Part shown: positions 44,778 through 56,400 of the stretch, in pieces
How positions within the stretch are numbered: position 1 is the stretch's first letter
How the letters are laid out: each line of letters begins with the position of its first letter
Source of the DNA: Codonopsis lanceolata
Lineage: Eukaryota > Streptophyta > Magnoliopsida > Asterales > Campanulaceae
DNA: 64,000 nucleotides
Assembly: GCA_013146195.2 (NCBI GenBank)
Contig: CM028381.1
Span: 54,949,573 to 55,013,572 of the forward strand
Direction: 5' to 3'
Notes under the pieces: model-generated
What the model was told of the DNA's origin: nothing
Seen by the model: the letters and a program-made list of their open reading frames with translations, nothing else
Database searches by the model: none
Position numbers and translations under genes: made by a program

Positions 44778-45680
44778 AACGCTATATAGCCCCCCCCCCA
44801 AATGCTATAAGTTGAGCCCCAAAAAACACAAATTTTCTAAGTTACCCTTCCCTTCATCCAGACTTACCCCCTCTTCACAGCCTCCTCCCTTCCCACCCCC
44901 CCACACAGCCTCCTCCCTTCTCCCTTCACAGCCTCATCTCTTCCTACCTCCCTCATCGCCTCCTCCTCCCCCCCCCTCACCACCTCCTTCTTTCCCTCCC
45001 TTCTTCCATGTCTCTTTCTTTTTTTTTTTTGAAAAAAAATCAATTTAAGAGTTGTTCGGTCCTGGTCGACCGAACAACCCTCATCTGTTCAGCCATAGGC
45101 GACCGAACAACCTGCATATGTTTGACCATAAATGAATAAACCCGCATATGTTTGACCATAAATGACTGAACAACCTTGGTGTCGAACAACACAAGGTTGT
45201 TCGGTTGCTGATGGCCGAACAGATGAGGGTTATTCGGTCGCCTATAGCCGAAAAAATGAGGGTTGTTCAGTCGATCAGGGCCGAACAACCCTTGAATTGA
45301 ATTTTTTTATAAAAAAGGAAGAGACATTGAAGACGGGAGGTGCTTGGAGGTGTGAGCTAGGTACTCGATTAGTGGTGGTGGAAAAAAAATGAAAAATAAG
45401 AGTTTTGTTTAGATGGGAGGGAGAGATGGAGGACGGTAGGAAGGACGAGGCACTAGATAGCAGGGGAAGGGAAAACGCAGTGAATGGTGGGTGGGGGAAG
45501 GGAAACCAAAGTGGTTAGGCGGGAAGGGAGGAGGCGGTGAGGGGGTGAGGGTTTGATTCAAGCTGGGTTTTGGGGGGGGGGATCAACTTAGGAAGGGGAA
45601 GGTAAATTAGAAAGTTTAGATTTTTTTTTTGGGGGGGGGGGAGGGTTAACTTATAGGTTAGGGGGTTATATAGCGCAATT
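44778..45680. mobile_element. Foldback (long inverted repeat) element
   Basis: The left end (GCTATATAGCCCCCCCC...CTATAAGTTGAGCCCC...) is matched by the reverse complement of the right end (GCGCTATATAACCCCCTAAC...CTATAAGTTAACCCTCCC...). The match resumes at the centre, where 45050-45180 and 45190-45296 are strongly complementary. Poly-C/poly-pyrimidine DNA fills the left arm and poly-G/purine DNA the right arm. It has no ORF. Flanks AAAGAGAAA (44766-44774) and AGAGAGAAT (45683-45691) could be a decayed 9-bp duplication. Confidence 0.75.
45050..45296. repeat. Central palindrome of the foldback element
   Basis: Repeated GGTTGTTCGGTCG and CCGAACAACC blocks, four or more in each arm, with the arms pairing around a centre near 45185. 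The repeated block is itself close to palindromic. Confidence 0.85.
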
Positions 45681-45691
45681 CTAGAGAGAAT

Positions 45692-46189
45692 AGGATAAAA
45701 TTCTGACCGATCCCTTTTTCAAAGTTTATAACATTTTCAGTACCCAGTTCTTTTTTTCAACCGTAAAAATATCATTTTTTGAAATATTGTTCCAAACATG
45801 TTATCGTATCCTTCAACAACTCCTACAACATACTTTGAATTTGAAAATCACTATTGTTGGGCAACGAAACAGGGATCGACCTGTAATGGATCTGTGCTGG
45901 GTTGAAGAATTTTTCAATATGACGAAGGCGGAAGAGGAGGAGGAGGAAGAAGAAGGTTTACGACGGATGAGATGGAAAAAGAATGTGGAAAACATGGTAT
46001 GGTTCATTATCATTTTGTATCGCAGTGCAAAAATAAATAAGATAATATTTTTTATACCGCGGTTCAATAATTAATTAATTGTGGTACATAAAAATTGATA
46101 CCACGGGTCAACTTGGATTAGGTATATGTATCGCGGTTTAAAAATTAATTCATCGTGGTACATAAAAGTTGGTACCGCGGTGCAATTAA
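45692..46189. other. Spacer
   Basis: No supported gene. A short open frame at 45787-46074 contains an acidic run encoded by GAG/GAA repeats and has no recognisable domain. Confidence 0.5.
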
Positions 46190-46410
46190 ACTAGACAATT
46201 AAACTATTGAACCGCAATGCAAAAAATGATGCAACAAAATTGAAGAATCGCGGTGCAATAGGACTAGACAATTAAACTATTGAGCTGCGATGCAAAAATT
46301 ACTGTAATAAAATTGATGAATCGCAATCCAATTAGATTAGATAATTAAACTATTGAAATGTGGTGCAAAAATTAATGAAATAAAATTGATGAATCGTGTT
46401 TCAATAGTCA
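46190..46410. repeat. 72-73-bp tandem repeat, three copies
   Basis: AATTAAACTATTGA starts at 46198, 46270 and 46343. Units also contain GAATCGCGGTGCAAT or similar. Related ATACCGCGGTTCAAT motifs continue upstream to about 46050 in a more diverged form. Confidence 0.8.
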
Positions 46411-47384
46411 ATGCATTGCAATTCATTTCTGTAGCGCGTCTCACACTCATTAAGGACATTGTAGTCTTTTTGATATCAAAAGTGTTATTTTCTGATTTGA
46501 ACAAAAAAAAAACACATGTAGCGATTAGAAATTTTGGAAAATGGACCGATGCCTAATTTTTCCAAAAGAATGCAATTACCGGATCAGTAAAATGGATTTT
46601 GGTGTCGAAATCACGGACCATAATTCTTCTTGAATCCGGCTAGAGCAGAATGGGTATTCTTGCTACCCATTGGCCATTGCATTAGAATTAATCCGGCTAG
46701 AATGGAATCAAGACCAAATCAATTGTTTTTTTTTTTTCCTCAAATCCATGTTTTTAACTTCTTTTAAAAGCTAATAAAAAATCAATAAATAATAACACTC
46801 TTACATAGACACACTAACTAATATATATTTAAACACAATTATTCACAATAAAAAATATTATCTCCGCCTCAAATTTTTTGTCATATTTGATCGGACACAC
46901 GAATTAAGGAAAAACAATTAACTTTATTATTAATATTAGTATGATATGTGATTTTCTTTAAAATTTATATTTATTTGGCTCATAATTAAAGTAGAAAATA
47001 AAAATGAAAAATCGAATGGTAAAAGTATTGCCCTATTCAAACTAGCCAAAAAAATTTAAGACATGAAAAAATAGAAAGTATAACAATAATTTTGTGACGG
47101 ATAAAGTAAGCAAAATCTAAAATATTAAACTATTGATTGATTAAAAAAATAATCATTCACAGCAAACAATGATTTATAATATATTAAGCTAAAAATTGAT
47201 ATTATGGGACCCTTTTTGGTGTAAAAAATCAGGGCCTAAGCAGCTTCCTAGTAGGACCTATGCCCAGCCGGCCCAAGGTTTGGTATACATTTACTGAAAT
47301 TCATTTTCATGCCCAGGCCCGGCCCAGTGTTTGGTATACATTTACTGTATTTCATTTTCATATCCCTTTCGCCCTAAAATTATT
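46411..47384. other. AT-rich spacer with a short tandem duplication
   Basis: 47262-47360 holds two units of about 50 bp sharing TTTGGTATACATTTACTG and TTTCATTTTCAT. No gene is supported. Confidence 0.6.
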
Positions 47385-50300
47385 ATAACACCCCGCTCCT
47401 TCGTTAGCTCGGTTTGCGTGCCATACTTGCACTTCTTCCTTTGTCGACTATATGTTTGGTTTGCGAGAGGGTCTAGATGTCTATGAGAGACCACATTAAG
47501 ACCAAATCACTATTAAGAGACTCCATATAGTTGTTGACTTGCTAAAGTCACAAGTCGTGACTCGACGATAGTCGGAATGCGACGCGATTGAGGGTTTGCT
47601 TGCGTTTTGCGTTCGTGACCTCGGTTTGGTCCTAGACCTTCATATGATGATTGATTAACATGTTTAGATGTATTAGACTTCAAGTTGGAGGTGTTCCTTA
47701 AGTCTATCGATGATTTGGAAGCTTTGGAGATAGTGTTCGTCTCTATCGCGTAGTTCGGGGATCGAGCCATGTTATCGTCTCTCCTTTGGGATTCTTATTT
47801 CCCTAGTTGTTATTCAACATTCTAGAAGTATTCAAGCTCTTTCATTAGCCCTTAGACTTGCCTTAAAAGTCTCCTTTCATTGCTCGTTCGATTGCTAGTT
47901 CATTCGTCGTTCCGGTTGCACGTTGTTGCACCTCTTCCCGGTTTCGCTCCGAGTTGTTTCGGGAGTTGTTCGGGTGTGTTTCCGACTTGTTTTGAGTTGG
48001 GTTAGACCTTAGAATGGTTTCCCATGAGTTTGGGACCATTTAGGACATGTTTAGACCAAGTTCAAGGGCTGGACCATGCGCTCGCATCGAATTCTGATCA
48101 CCAGCTCGCGAGACAATGCTGAGAGCATTGCAAAATGAACATAAGCTCCCAGAAGTCCAGGCGCCCGCCTGGAGACATGTGAGGCGTCCGCCTCAAGTGC
48201 TGGGGTCACCGACGGAATTTTTCTATGTTTTGCTGTTTTACGAATTTTGCTCCTAAACACCTATTCAAAACCTTTTCTAAACCCCACTTAAACCTCCCTA
48301 ACCCTCCTTACTTATGTCCTAACATCTCTAACATGTTTTAAGAGTGGATTAAGAGAGCTTTAATGATCTATTAAGCTACCAAAATCAGATTTAAAAGAGA
48401 CCACATCATATTGACACTTGTCCCACTCAATTTTTAGACCAATATAAGCCACATCTGCAGATTTTGACCCTCATTCCTCTCCCTCACTCTCCAAAAACGG
48501 GATTTCATTTCCCTCAAGCTCTCCCATGGCTTCTTGAAGCTATCTTCTTGTTCTCCATGATCTTTCCCTCATTTGCTCAAGCCACCTCCACAAGAAGTGA
48601 AGAACTTGAAGAGTAGATCATCTTCAACCGATTAGTTTTCTCATTTGCTTTCTTGGGTGTAGAATACAAGTAAGTTACTTCTTCTCTTTTTGATTTTGTA
48701 CTCATTGATCCTAAGGAAAACAAACTCTATGCTATTTGAGGTCAATGAGTACACATACTTGCTTGTGTGATTTTTAACTTGTGATTTGAGCATGTGAACT
48801 TGTTAAAAGCATATGTAGGATGACTTATATGATTGTTGAAGTATATTGTTACTCTTCATCTTGTGTTTCTAGTATTGTGAGCATGCTAGAAATCATGTTT
48901 ACATTTTATTTGGGTTTATTATGAAAGTATGCCTAAGTTTGGGACTTTGGATGTGTGATTTCACTAGATATCATGAGTATGACCATTTAATTGAAATTAT
49001 GTGATTTATAAAATGGGTATATGATTATGTTGAGTTCTATGGATTTTAAATCTTAGGAATCTAGTCCGAATGATTTTTGGGAAAATTGTTATAAGTGTGA
49101 ATGATGTGTTAATTTGGGGATTTATGAAATAGGTATTTATTGATGTGTGATATTAAGACTCAATGGAGTCGTTTTAGGTTTAATATTATGATGGTGAGCC
49201 TTAGGTTAAAATCCTACGATGTTCGGGTTGGGTTGGTTTTGATTGTGAGTACCCGAGCATCTTGAATTGTGTACCGTTTGTGACACCCACGATATAGAGG
49301 CCTATTGGGGATTTACTTAGAGCGTGCTCGTTTGAGCACGGAGCATTAGAGACCAACCTATGATCTCGTGTATCTTTAAGAAATGATTATTTGAATGAGT
49401 TCTCTCTTAGGGAATTTGGTCGCGTGCACATCAAAGAACTTGCGAGGTTATGACCACGGCTTAGTTTTGATACCCTTGAGATTGGCTTTGGAGAAGTCGA
49501 ATATATATGACGGTTGGGACTATGGTTGAGTCCGGCGTACCTTTAAGTGGAGTTAAAATGCTAAGTCTTGATTTATGATTGTTCTTAGACTAAATAATAG
49601 TCTTTGGTTTAATCCCGAGTAGAGGACTATGTTAGACCTTATGTTGTGATTTCTTGAGCTTATATGCTACATTCGTTTGGGTGATAACCTGATGATTATG
49701 AGTACCTCATTATGTGGTTCTTTGACTAAACTTATAAGTTAGTTGGATTTGTGAAGTATGTGCAAATATGTGCATTGTTAAATTGGTGTGTAGAGCTTTA
49801 TGTCCTACTTGATTTGATAAGTCCGCTATGGTCGGTCTTGATTCTTGTTGAGCATGCGAGTAAATATCTACTTGTGCATTGCATTAAAGCCCAGCTGGCA
49901 TTATTTGGATTGGTTTTTCTGTCAGGGTAGGACGATACATCGCCTATACGAATCGTAAGGTTCGTATTCGCTATGGATCGCCGTGCACTGGACCTCACAC
50001 ACCTCCATGTTGGCCCCGATGGGAAGTTAGCCCATCTCGTAACCAATAGAGCGAATGGATTATGCTAATCGAGTCTGAGAAAGGGGCTGTCTTTTGAGGC
50101 GTAACCACTCAGCGTGTCGATGTATCAATCACGTGCATCGTGTCACGAACCAGTATAACATTGTGTATTGCAGGAGCAACACAACGGCACTAATTCGGTA
50201 TCTTCTCTATCCCTTATGTGGCTTACTATAAGCACTTATATGAAAGATAACGTGCTATGTGGTTTATGAAGTTTATGATACTTGATGACTTAATACAAGT

Positions 50301-51184
50301 TTATTGTTGGTATACGATTAAGATGTCATGATTTTATACATGCTTGTGCATTATGCCATGCCACGCCATGCTATGCCATACAATTGCATTTAGTAACTTA
50401 CTGGGTCATTATGACTCACTTCGTGTGTTTGTTTTCCTTAGTGTGTGCAATGTTAGCGCTTGGCGCCTTCGGATAGTGATTTCTAACAGGTGGTCTTCCG
50501 GGCTTTAAGCTTGGAGATTTTGTTATTATTGTATATATTATTTTGTGAGACACGGATGTAAAGTTATGTAAACTTTACTTGGGTAGTTATGTTAGTATTT
50601 TATTTTGTATTATTTTGGGAGCCGACTTGTTTGGCCGAGCTGTTGTATTTATTTAGAAGTTTATTCTGTTGTCTTTCCGAACAAGGTTTTAGCTCGCATG
50701 TTCTAGTATTGTGTTATTGTTATTTCTGTCTCCGACAACTTTAGTCGAGAGACATCGGTTTAGTTGTTAGTGTTTAATCTCTTATTCTTTTAGTTGATTT
50801 GTCCCTCCGGCATGTTTTAGCCGTTGAGTGGTTGTTTATCAGGTTGGGTTCTTGTTGATTCTCCGGCCTTAGGTTTGCCGATGGTTTGTTGCCCGTGCGC
50901 AATGTTGCGTCACGCGAGTTGTAGATTTGTCGAGAGATAGTCGTCTCTCAGCCTGGTATCCCTTAGTTATAATTATAGGCTTTGGTCCCACTTACGATTC
51001 GCTTCCGCAGGTGTTGGTTTTTATTATTCCGTATCGCCGTTATGGCTTTACATTCCTGTTTTGAGCTTGTTGGCTCAACTTTCGACTCGTACCATTATGC
51101 TTAGCAGGTGCTTGTCCGTCTTTTAGTCTGTCTTAACGGCACGACCTTGGGATTTCGCATTGGAGTCCGGGTCGGGCTGTTACA
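47385..51184 (+). repeat. 5' LTR (about 3.8 kb) of the gag-only element
   Basis: It starts near TATAACACCCCG (expected TGTAACACCCC) and ends GGGCTGTTACA just before the primer-binding site. Its first 900 bp are clearly related to 53016 onwards (for example GTCACAAGTCGTGACTCGAC and GGAGGTGTTCCTTAAGTCTA). The middle is more diverged. Confidence 0.75.
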
Positions 51185-51186
51185 CT

Positions 51187-51198
51187 TGGTATCAGAGC
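51187..51198 (+). other. Primer-binding site, initiator tRNA-Met type
   Basis: TGGTATCAGAGC, two bases after the LTR. Confidence 0.9.
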
Positions 51199-51295
51199 TA
51201 TAGGTTAGCTATTTCGCCAGGATAGGTTCCTTGGCCTTGTTTGGGTTGGGTTTATTGTTGAGTTATTAACGCTGAGTGTTCTTTGTAGGCGTATT

Positions 51296-52093
51296 ATGTC
51301 GGGAACTTGGCGTGGAGCTAGTTCTAGTATACCTTGTCCGAGTACAGCTTGTGGCAACGAGAGAGGGGAGAATGTTAATGATCCGCGTGTGACTCCACAA
51401 CAAATGTTTGGATTGGAAGACGTTTCTACTGTTCTTGCAAGGTTCTTGAAGTTGAAACCGGAAAGTTTTGATGGAAAGCCGGATACTACTAAGGTGAAAC
51501 ATTGGCTAGAAAGCATGGAGAAGATCTTTGTAGTTTTGGGTTGTACATCAGAAGAAATGGTGACCTTGGCGGTGTTTAGATTGGATGGTGCGGGCGAGCA
51601 TTGGTGGTTTGAATTACGAGATCGTTGGGGACGGCATGGAGTGCCTCGAGTGTGGGAGAACTTTGTCAAGGAGTTTATGGTACGGTTTAGTCCGGTAGTA
51701 ATTCAAGAAAGGAGAGAGATGGAATTCCTAGTGTTAGAACAAGGAGATATGACCGTGGCTCAGTATTCAAAAAAGTTTGCAGAGCTGGCTCACTATTGTG
51801 GTTACTTGGTACCAGATGAGGCTAAGAAGACCGAGAGGTTTGTGAAAGGCTTGAGGACGAATTATCGTAGGCATCTTATTCCCTTACAGCTTACGGATTA
51901 CCAAGGGGCTGTGGATCGTGCATATGCGATGGAGTTGGACATCGAGGAGTACGCTCAAAAGAGAACACCGAAGACTAATTGGAGCAATGATAACAAGAGA
52001 GACAGCACGCACGCATTAGTCAAGGAAATGTACGTTCGGGTGGCCGGAGTGGTGTTACTACTTCTACTCAGAGGCGGCGAAGTGATGAGTTGA
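51296..52093 (+). CDS. gypsy gag (Retrotrans_gag domain)
   Basis: A 265-residue frame starting MSGTWRGASSSIPCPS, with LKLKPESFDGKPDTTKVKHW and LESMEKIFVVLG at about residues 50-80. FRLDGAGEHWWFELR and FVKEFMVRFSPVVIQERREM follow, then LRTNYRRHLIPL. These are the standard blocks of chromovirus gag. The last 15-20 residues are out of frame with the zinc knuckles that follow, so a frameshift lies near 52050. Confidence 0.9.
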   Translation: MSGTWRGASSSIPCPSTACGNERGENVNDPRVTPQQMFGLEDVSTVLARFLKLKPESFDGKPDTTKVKHWLESMEKIFVVLGCTSEEMVTLAVFRLDGAGEHWWFELRDRWGRHGVPRVWENFVKEFMVRFSPVVIQERREMEFLVLEQGDMTVAQYSKKFAELAHYCGYLVPDEAKKTERFVKGLRTNYRRHLIPLQLTDYQGAVDRAYAMELDIEEYAQKRTPKTNWSNDNKRDSTHALVKEMYVRVAGVVLLLLLRGGEVMS

Positions 52094-52281
52094 TATGCCA
52101 TTATTGTATGAGGACGGGACATGTCGTGAATAAGTGCTGGGGTAAGTCAGGAAAATGCTTTGCTTGTGGTGACGATCATGTTCGTAAAGATTGCCCAAGG
52201 ATGAGAGTTAGTCAGTCTGGGGGTACTAGTCAACCAACTAGTGGCTCCAAGAGAGATAGTGACGGTCAGCCTAGAGTTTGA
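52084..52281 (+). pseudogene. gypsy gag zinc-knuckle part (shifted frame)
   Basis: Two CCHC knuckles, CHYCMRTGHVVNKC and CFACGDDHVRKDC, are followed by a Ser/Gly-rich tail and a stop. Gag normally continues into protease here, but no protease motif follows. Confidence 0.85.
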
Positions 52282-53015
52282 GGCAGTGCGTGCGTGGCGG
52301 TTGGCCATTGTGGAGTTTTGAAACCTATCAGAAATAGGAAGGTACATTCTTGTATATGTGTATATATTATATCGTTGTTACTATTATCGTTATTATGAGT
52401 ATGCGATTAAATCGGTAGCTCATGTGCATTCATACATACATTACATGGTGTATTGTGTAATATTGGTTATTTGCTCGATCGGGAATAATACCCCAATGTG
52501 AGATCGATATATGATATGGTTTGTTTTGTGAATTACCGGTAGGTAATCACACGTTGTGTATGGGTTCTTGTTTAGTCTATATATGTATAAGACTATGCTA
52601 TATATAGAGTTGTGGTTTTGTATGGTTATATATAAAGGCCATAGTATGTATATATATGAAGCATGAATTGTATATTAATACTTATCGGTTTGGTATGATG
52701 TTTGTGTTTTCTATAAAGATAAGTTTTATGTAACGAATAGTATAATATTATAGTATTGTTAGTGGTTAATTATGCGAGTAGTATACACTCGATTAGTGCG
52801 AAGGTTAAGCGCTGCGATTTATCGGTTGATTTCAGCTGCACAAGAGAGATTGACGCTTCACCGTGAGTATTGAGACGTTAACGTTGTGTTAGGATGCTTA
52901 GCGTATGTGTTGGTTGTAGACTTGGTCTAGAACTTAAGAAAGGATAGTTTTGCGGAGTATAGACGTTACGAGTATCGGTAGACGTGTCGGTTTCTTGTAA
53001 ATCCTAGTGAGTTAT
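52282..53015 (+). other. Non-coding tail after gag
   Basis: AT-rich DNA with many TATATA runs near 52500-52680. No protease, reverse transcriptase or convincing polypurine tract before 53016. Confidence 0.6.
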
Positions 53016-55599
53016 TGTAAGACCCCGAACCTTCGTGTAATTGACCTTATTGCCTTGCGTGTCGTTCAACCGTAACCTCGCTTACTCGACTGGAGGTAAG
53101 AACCTTGATTAATACAGGAAGGCTGTATAGGAGCCAATATATTAGTTCCATATGTTCCATAGACCTTAACTAGTTAAAGTCACAAGTCGTGACTCGACGA
53201 TAGTCGGAGTGCGACGCGATTGAGGGTTTACTTCCGTTTTGTGTTCGTGACCTCGGTTTGGGTCCTAGACCTCTTTAAGATGGTTTGTTAACATGTTTAG
53301 ATGTGTTAGACTTCGAGTTGGAGGTGTTCCTTAAGTCTATCGAAGACTTGGAAGTTTTGGAGATAGCGTTCGTCTCTATCGCGTAATTCGGGAATCGAGT
53401 CGCGTAATCGCCTCTCCTTTGGGATTCTTATTTCCCTAAGTTGTTATTCAACTTCCTAGCAGTATTTAAGCTTCTTCATTAACCCTTAGACTTGTCTTAA
53501 AAGTCTCCTTTCATTGCTCGCTTGATTTCGAAGTTCGTTGTCGTCCGGTTGCGACGTTGTCGCACCCCTTCCCTGCTTTCGCTCCGAGTTGTTTCGGGGT
53601 TGTTCGGTGTGTTTTAGACTTGTTTTGAGTTGGGTTAGACCCTAGAATGGTTGCCCATAAGTTTGGGATCATTTAGATCAGGTTTAGACCAAGTTTTGGA
53701 GATTCGAGCCGAGGCCGCATGGAGGTGGCGCCCGCCTCGAGAGCAACCTTGTGCGAAGAGTGAGGCGGCCAAGATGGAGCATGGTGGGCGCCCGCCTCAC
53801 CGCAGAATCAGCTACGGATTTCTTTCCTGTTTTGATTTTTTGGCGTGAAAAGTCTATACTACCCCCATCATAAACCCTCCCCTGCCTTGTCCCACAACCC
53901 GAAGGGTAGAATCGTCTTTCCTAACCCTTTATAATCTAATTTCCTCCTCCTCCTCCCTCATTTTCTTCTTCAATCGTGAGTTTAGAGAGAAGGGAGAGGA
54001 GCTCCCATGAAGACTTGCCGATTCCCTGAGTTCCGCCATCGGATGATCGAGCCGCGATCGCTGTAGTAGAGTCTTTCCCTGCTCCTGCCTTCCACATCCT
54101 AGAAGTTTGTGGCTCGATTGAGGTGCGTTACCTAAGCCCTAGTTTCTCTCTACAAGTACCTTGATGATAGATTGATAGAAACTCGTTTCTTGTGACTTAT
54201 TGTTGTTATACATGTCAAATTGATATGTTTCCATGAATATTGATACATTTTGGTTAGGGTTGAAACCGAATTGGGTTATTGTGTATATTGGAATTGTTAT
54301 GACTTAAGATTGGTTGTTGTTGGGTTAGAAACTGATATTGTGAATAAAATTATACCTTGGAATAGAAATTTGGAACTTGGTAGATTGACCCAAATGAAGT
54401 CAATTTATTTATAAAATTGTTATTCGAACCTTAGGATAAAATCCTATATTTTCTTGTGTTCACTGAATATCAATCACTAAACGTTGAGAATCGCTCGGGT
54501 GAGACCAAATTGGTAATAAGATTGATTCTTGGCTTAGGACTTAAATTGAGTCTCTTGAATAATGATTGGGTGAAAGACTATCGCTAATCCCTGGGTGGTT
54601 TATGTGTGAATCGAGAATGCGTAACTCGAATGACAGACGTGTTGAATGGGTTCGCCATTCTGAACTAGAACGTACAATAACTAGTGGACTTTTAATGAAG
54701 TCCCAAGAGGCGAGGGAATGTACTATGTGACTCTACTTAGAAACCTTGTTAACATCCTTGGAAATCCGGAATTTCTTCGTGAAAATTCTCCCTTAGGAAG
54801 GATATTTGGATCGTGTATACCCTAGTACCCTCTTTGATGGGAATCTTGAGTTGTCGTAAGATGACTGAATAGTCATCCAAGTCATGTGTGTGGATGGACT
54901 TATGAAATACCACAACATGGTTAATTGATGAATCTTGAGTAGTCTTCAGTCCTCTGTTCTTCAAGAAGTGCATGCTTGATCTTTAATTCTTAAAGGGAAC
55001 CTCGAGAGGATTTTTATAATGTTATATATATATAACTTATGATTCTACGGAACTAAGCTTGATAAGGCTTGTTTGTGATTAATGCATGAACCTCTATGTT
55101 TACTTGAGTATCAATGTGATTTGATTCATAATCCTATTAGCAAATGGAATTACAAACTTGAAATTGAACTAAGCTTGGTTGGACAATAATCAACTTAGGT
55201 TTCGCCTTTATACTTGACTTAGTAAATTTGAACTAAGGTTCCTAAATGGAACGAGAACTTAACCCCGCCGTGAACAAGAACCTAGAAAGGAGTCTTGGAC
55301 ACATATAGTGTTCAAACTCTATTTGACTGGAATTATAGAAATGACTTGACTGAGTGATGCTAGTGGTCGCGTTTAACAATACCGACTCCACGATAAACCC
55401 CTACAATGCTTGAAACTGCTTAACTAGAATACTAGTTTCGAGATTCTTAATTTAATTCATGCTCACGCCTAATTACTAGCCGTAAAGAATAACATGCCCA
55501 CTGACTTGAATGAGACCGCTATCACCGTGCTTCGCCCTTGCTTGACTTCTTAAATAAGTAAATATTACTTGTTTACCCCGATAAGTCCAGCTGACATAC

Positions 55600-55770
55600 G
55601 TGTCCTGCATTGTCTTGCCTTGACTGCCTTGCCTGTCTTGTCCTGACTTGTCCTGCATTGTCTTGCCTTGCTTGTCCTCGCATTGTCTTGCCCTTGCCTT
55701 GTCCTCGCCTTGTCCGTCTTGTTGTCCCGCCTTGTCCGCTTGTCTGCATGTCTTGCCTTGCCTTCCCCGG
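55600..55770. repeat. CTTGCCTTGTCC-type minisatellite
   Basis: Irregular repeats of CTTGTCCTG, CTTGCCTTG and CATTGTCTTGCC lie within the second LTR. The frames through them encode only low-complexity protein. Confidence 0.8.
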
Positions 55771-56084
55771 TTGACAATTGTTTCACCGCTACTTCGAATC
55801 ATGAGATTCGTGATAGTGATGAGTTGCCGAACTGAAACGGGCAAACCCTCCATTCTTGATCACTTTGGAGAAGAGTACCTTGTGTAACCATTATGGGCGC
55901 TTGAATAATATATCCTGGTCGATGTACAAATAAACATTTATCTCGCACATGCAACAAAGATGCTTCCGCATACGCTTTATCTTCAGAGCTACATGGCGGT
56001 ACCAGATTATATTCTACCCCCTTATATGTGGATTTCTTCTAGCAATTGTGAAAACAAAGTGCTATCCCGAATATGTAAACTAAA

Positions 56085-56400
56085 TGCTTATATATATATA
56101 CTTGCTCTTGATCGCTTGGCTTTCGTGATAGGCCTGTGAATTGTATATGCGATATATATGATATGCATACTCCTACTCGATTTCGACACTGCATATGTAT
56201 ATATATATGTAGATATACATACTCTTACTTGATTTACCCTCGATTGTCTTCGTATGTATATAATTGTAGATATGCATATCCTTACATGATAAACTTCCAC
56301 GAATGAATTGCTTGGTACATAAATGAATTTACATACCACACTTGATAATCCTATGAGGGACTTGGTACATGTATATTTATAAATTGTGCATACTTCTATT
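56085..56400. repeat. Degenerate ATATGTAGATATGCATAC-type repeats
   Basis: Several imperfect units, with TATATGTAGATATACATACT, TTGTAGATATGCATATCC and related sequences, inside the second LTR. Confidence 0.55.

Larger units (their letters stand above)
47385..52330 (+). mobile_element. Chromovirus-like Ty3/gypsy element with gag but no pol
   Basis: A long LTR (47385-51184), an initiator-Met primer-binding site and a complete gag-like region are followed by non-coding DNA instead of protease and pol. The long LTR, primer type and gag sequence suggest a Tekay/Del-like chromovirus; this is inference. The gag-only body resembles the non-autonomous TR-GAG type, or a simple deletion derivative. No 3' LTR that I can assign confidently follows. 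Confidence 0.75.

Noticed and set aside
45787..46074. Plus-strand open frame with an acidic run, a possible small gene
   Set aside because: The run is a GAG/GAA simple repeat; there is no domain, no plausible gene context, and an equally long frame exists on the other strand.
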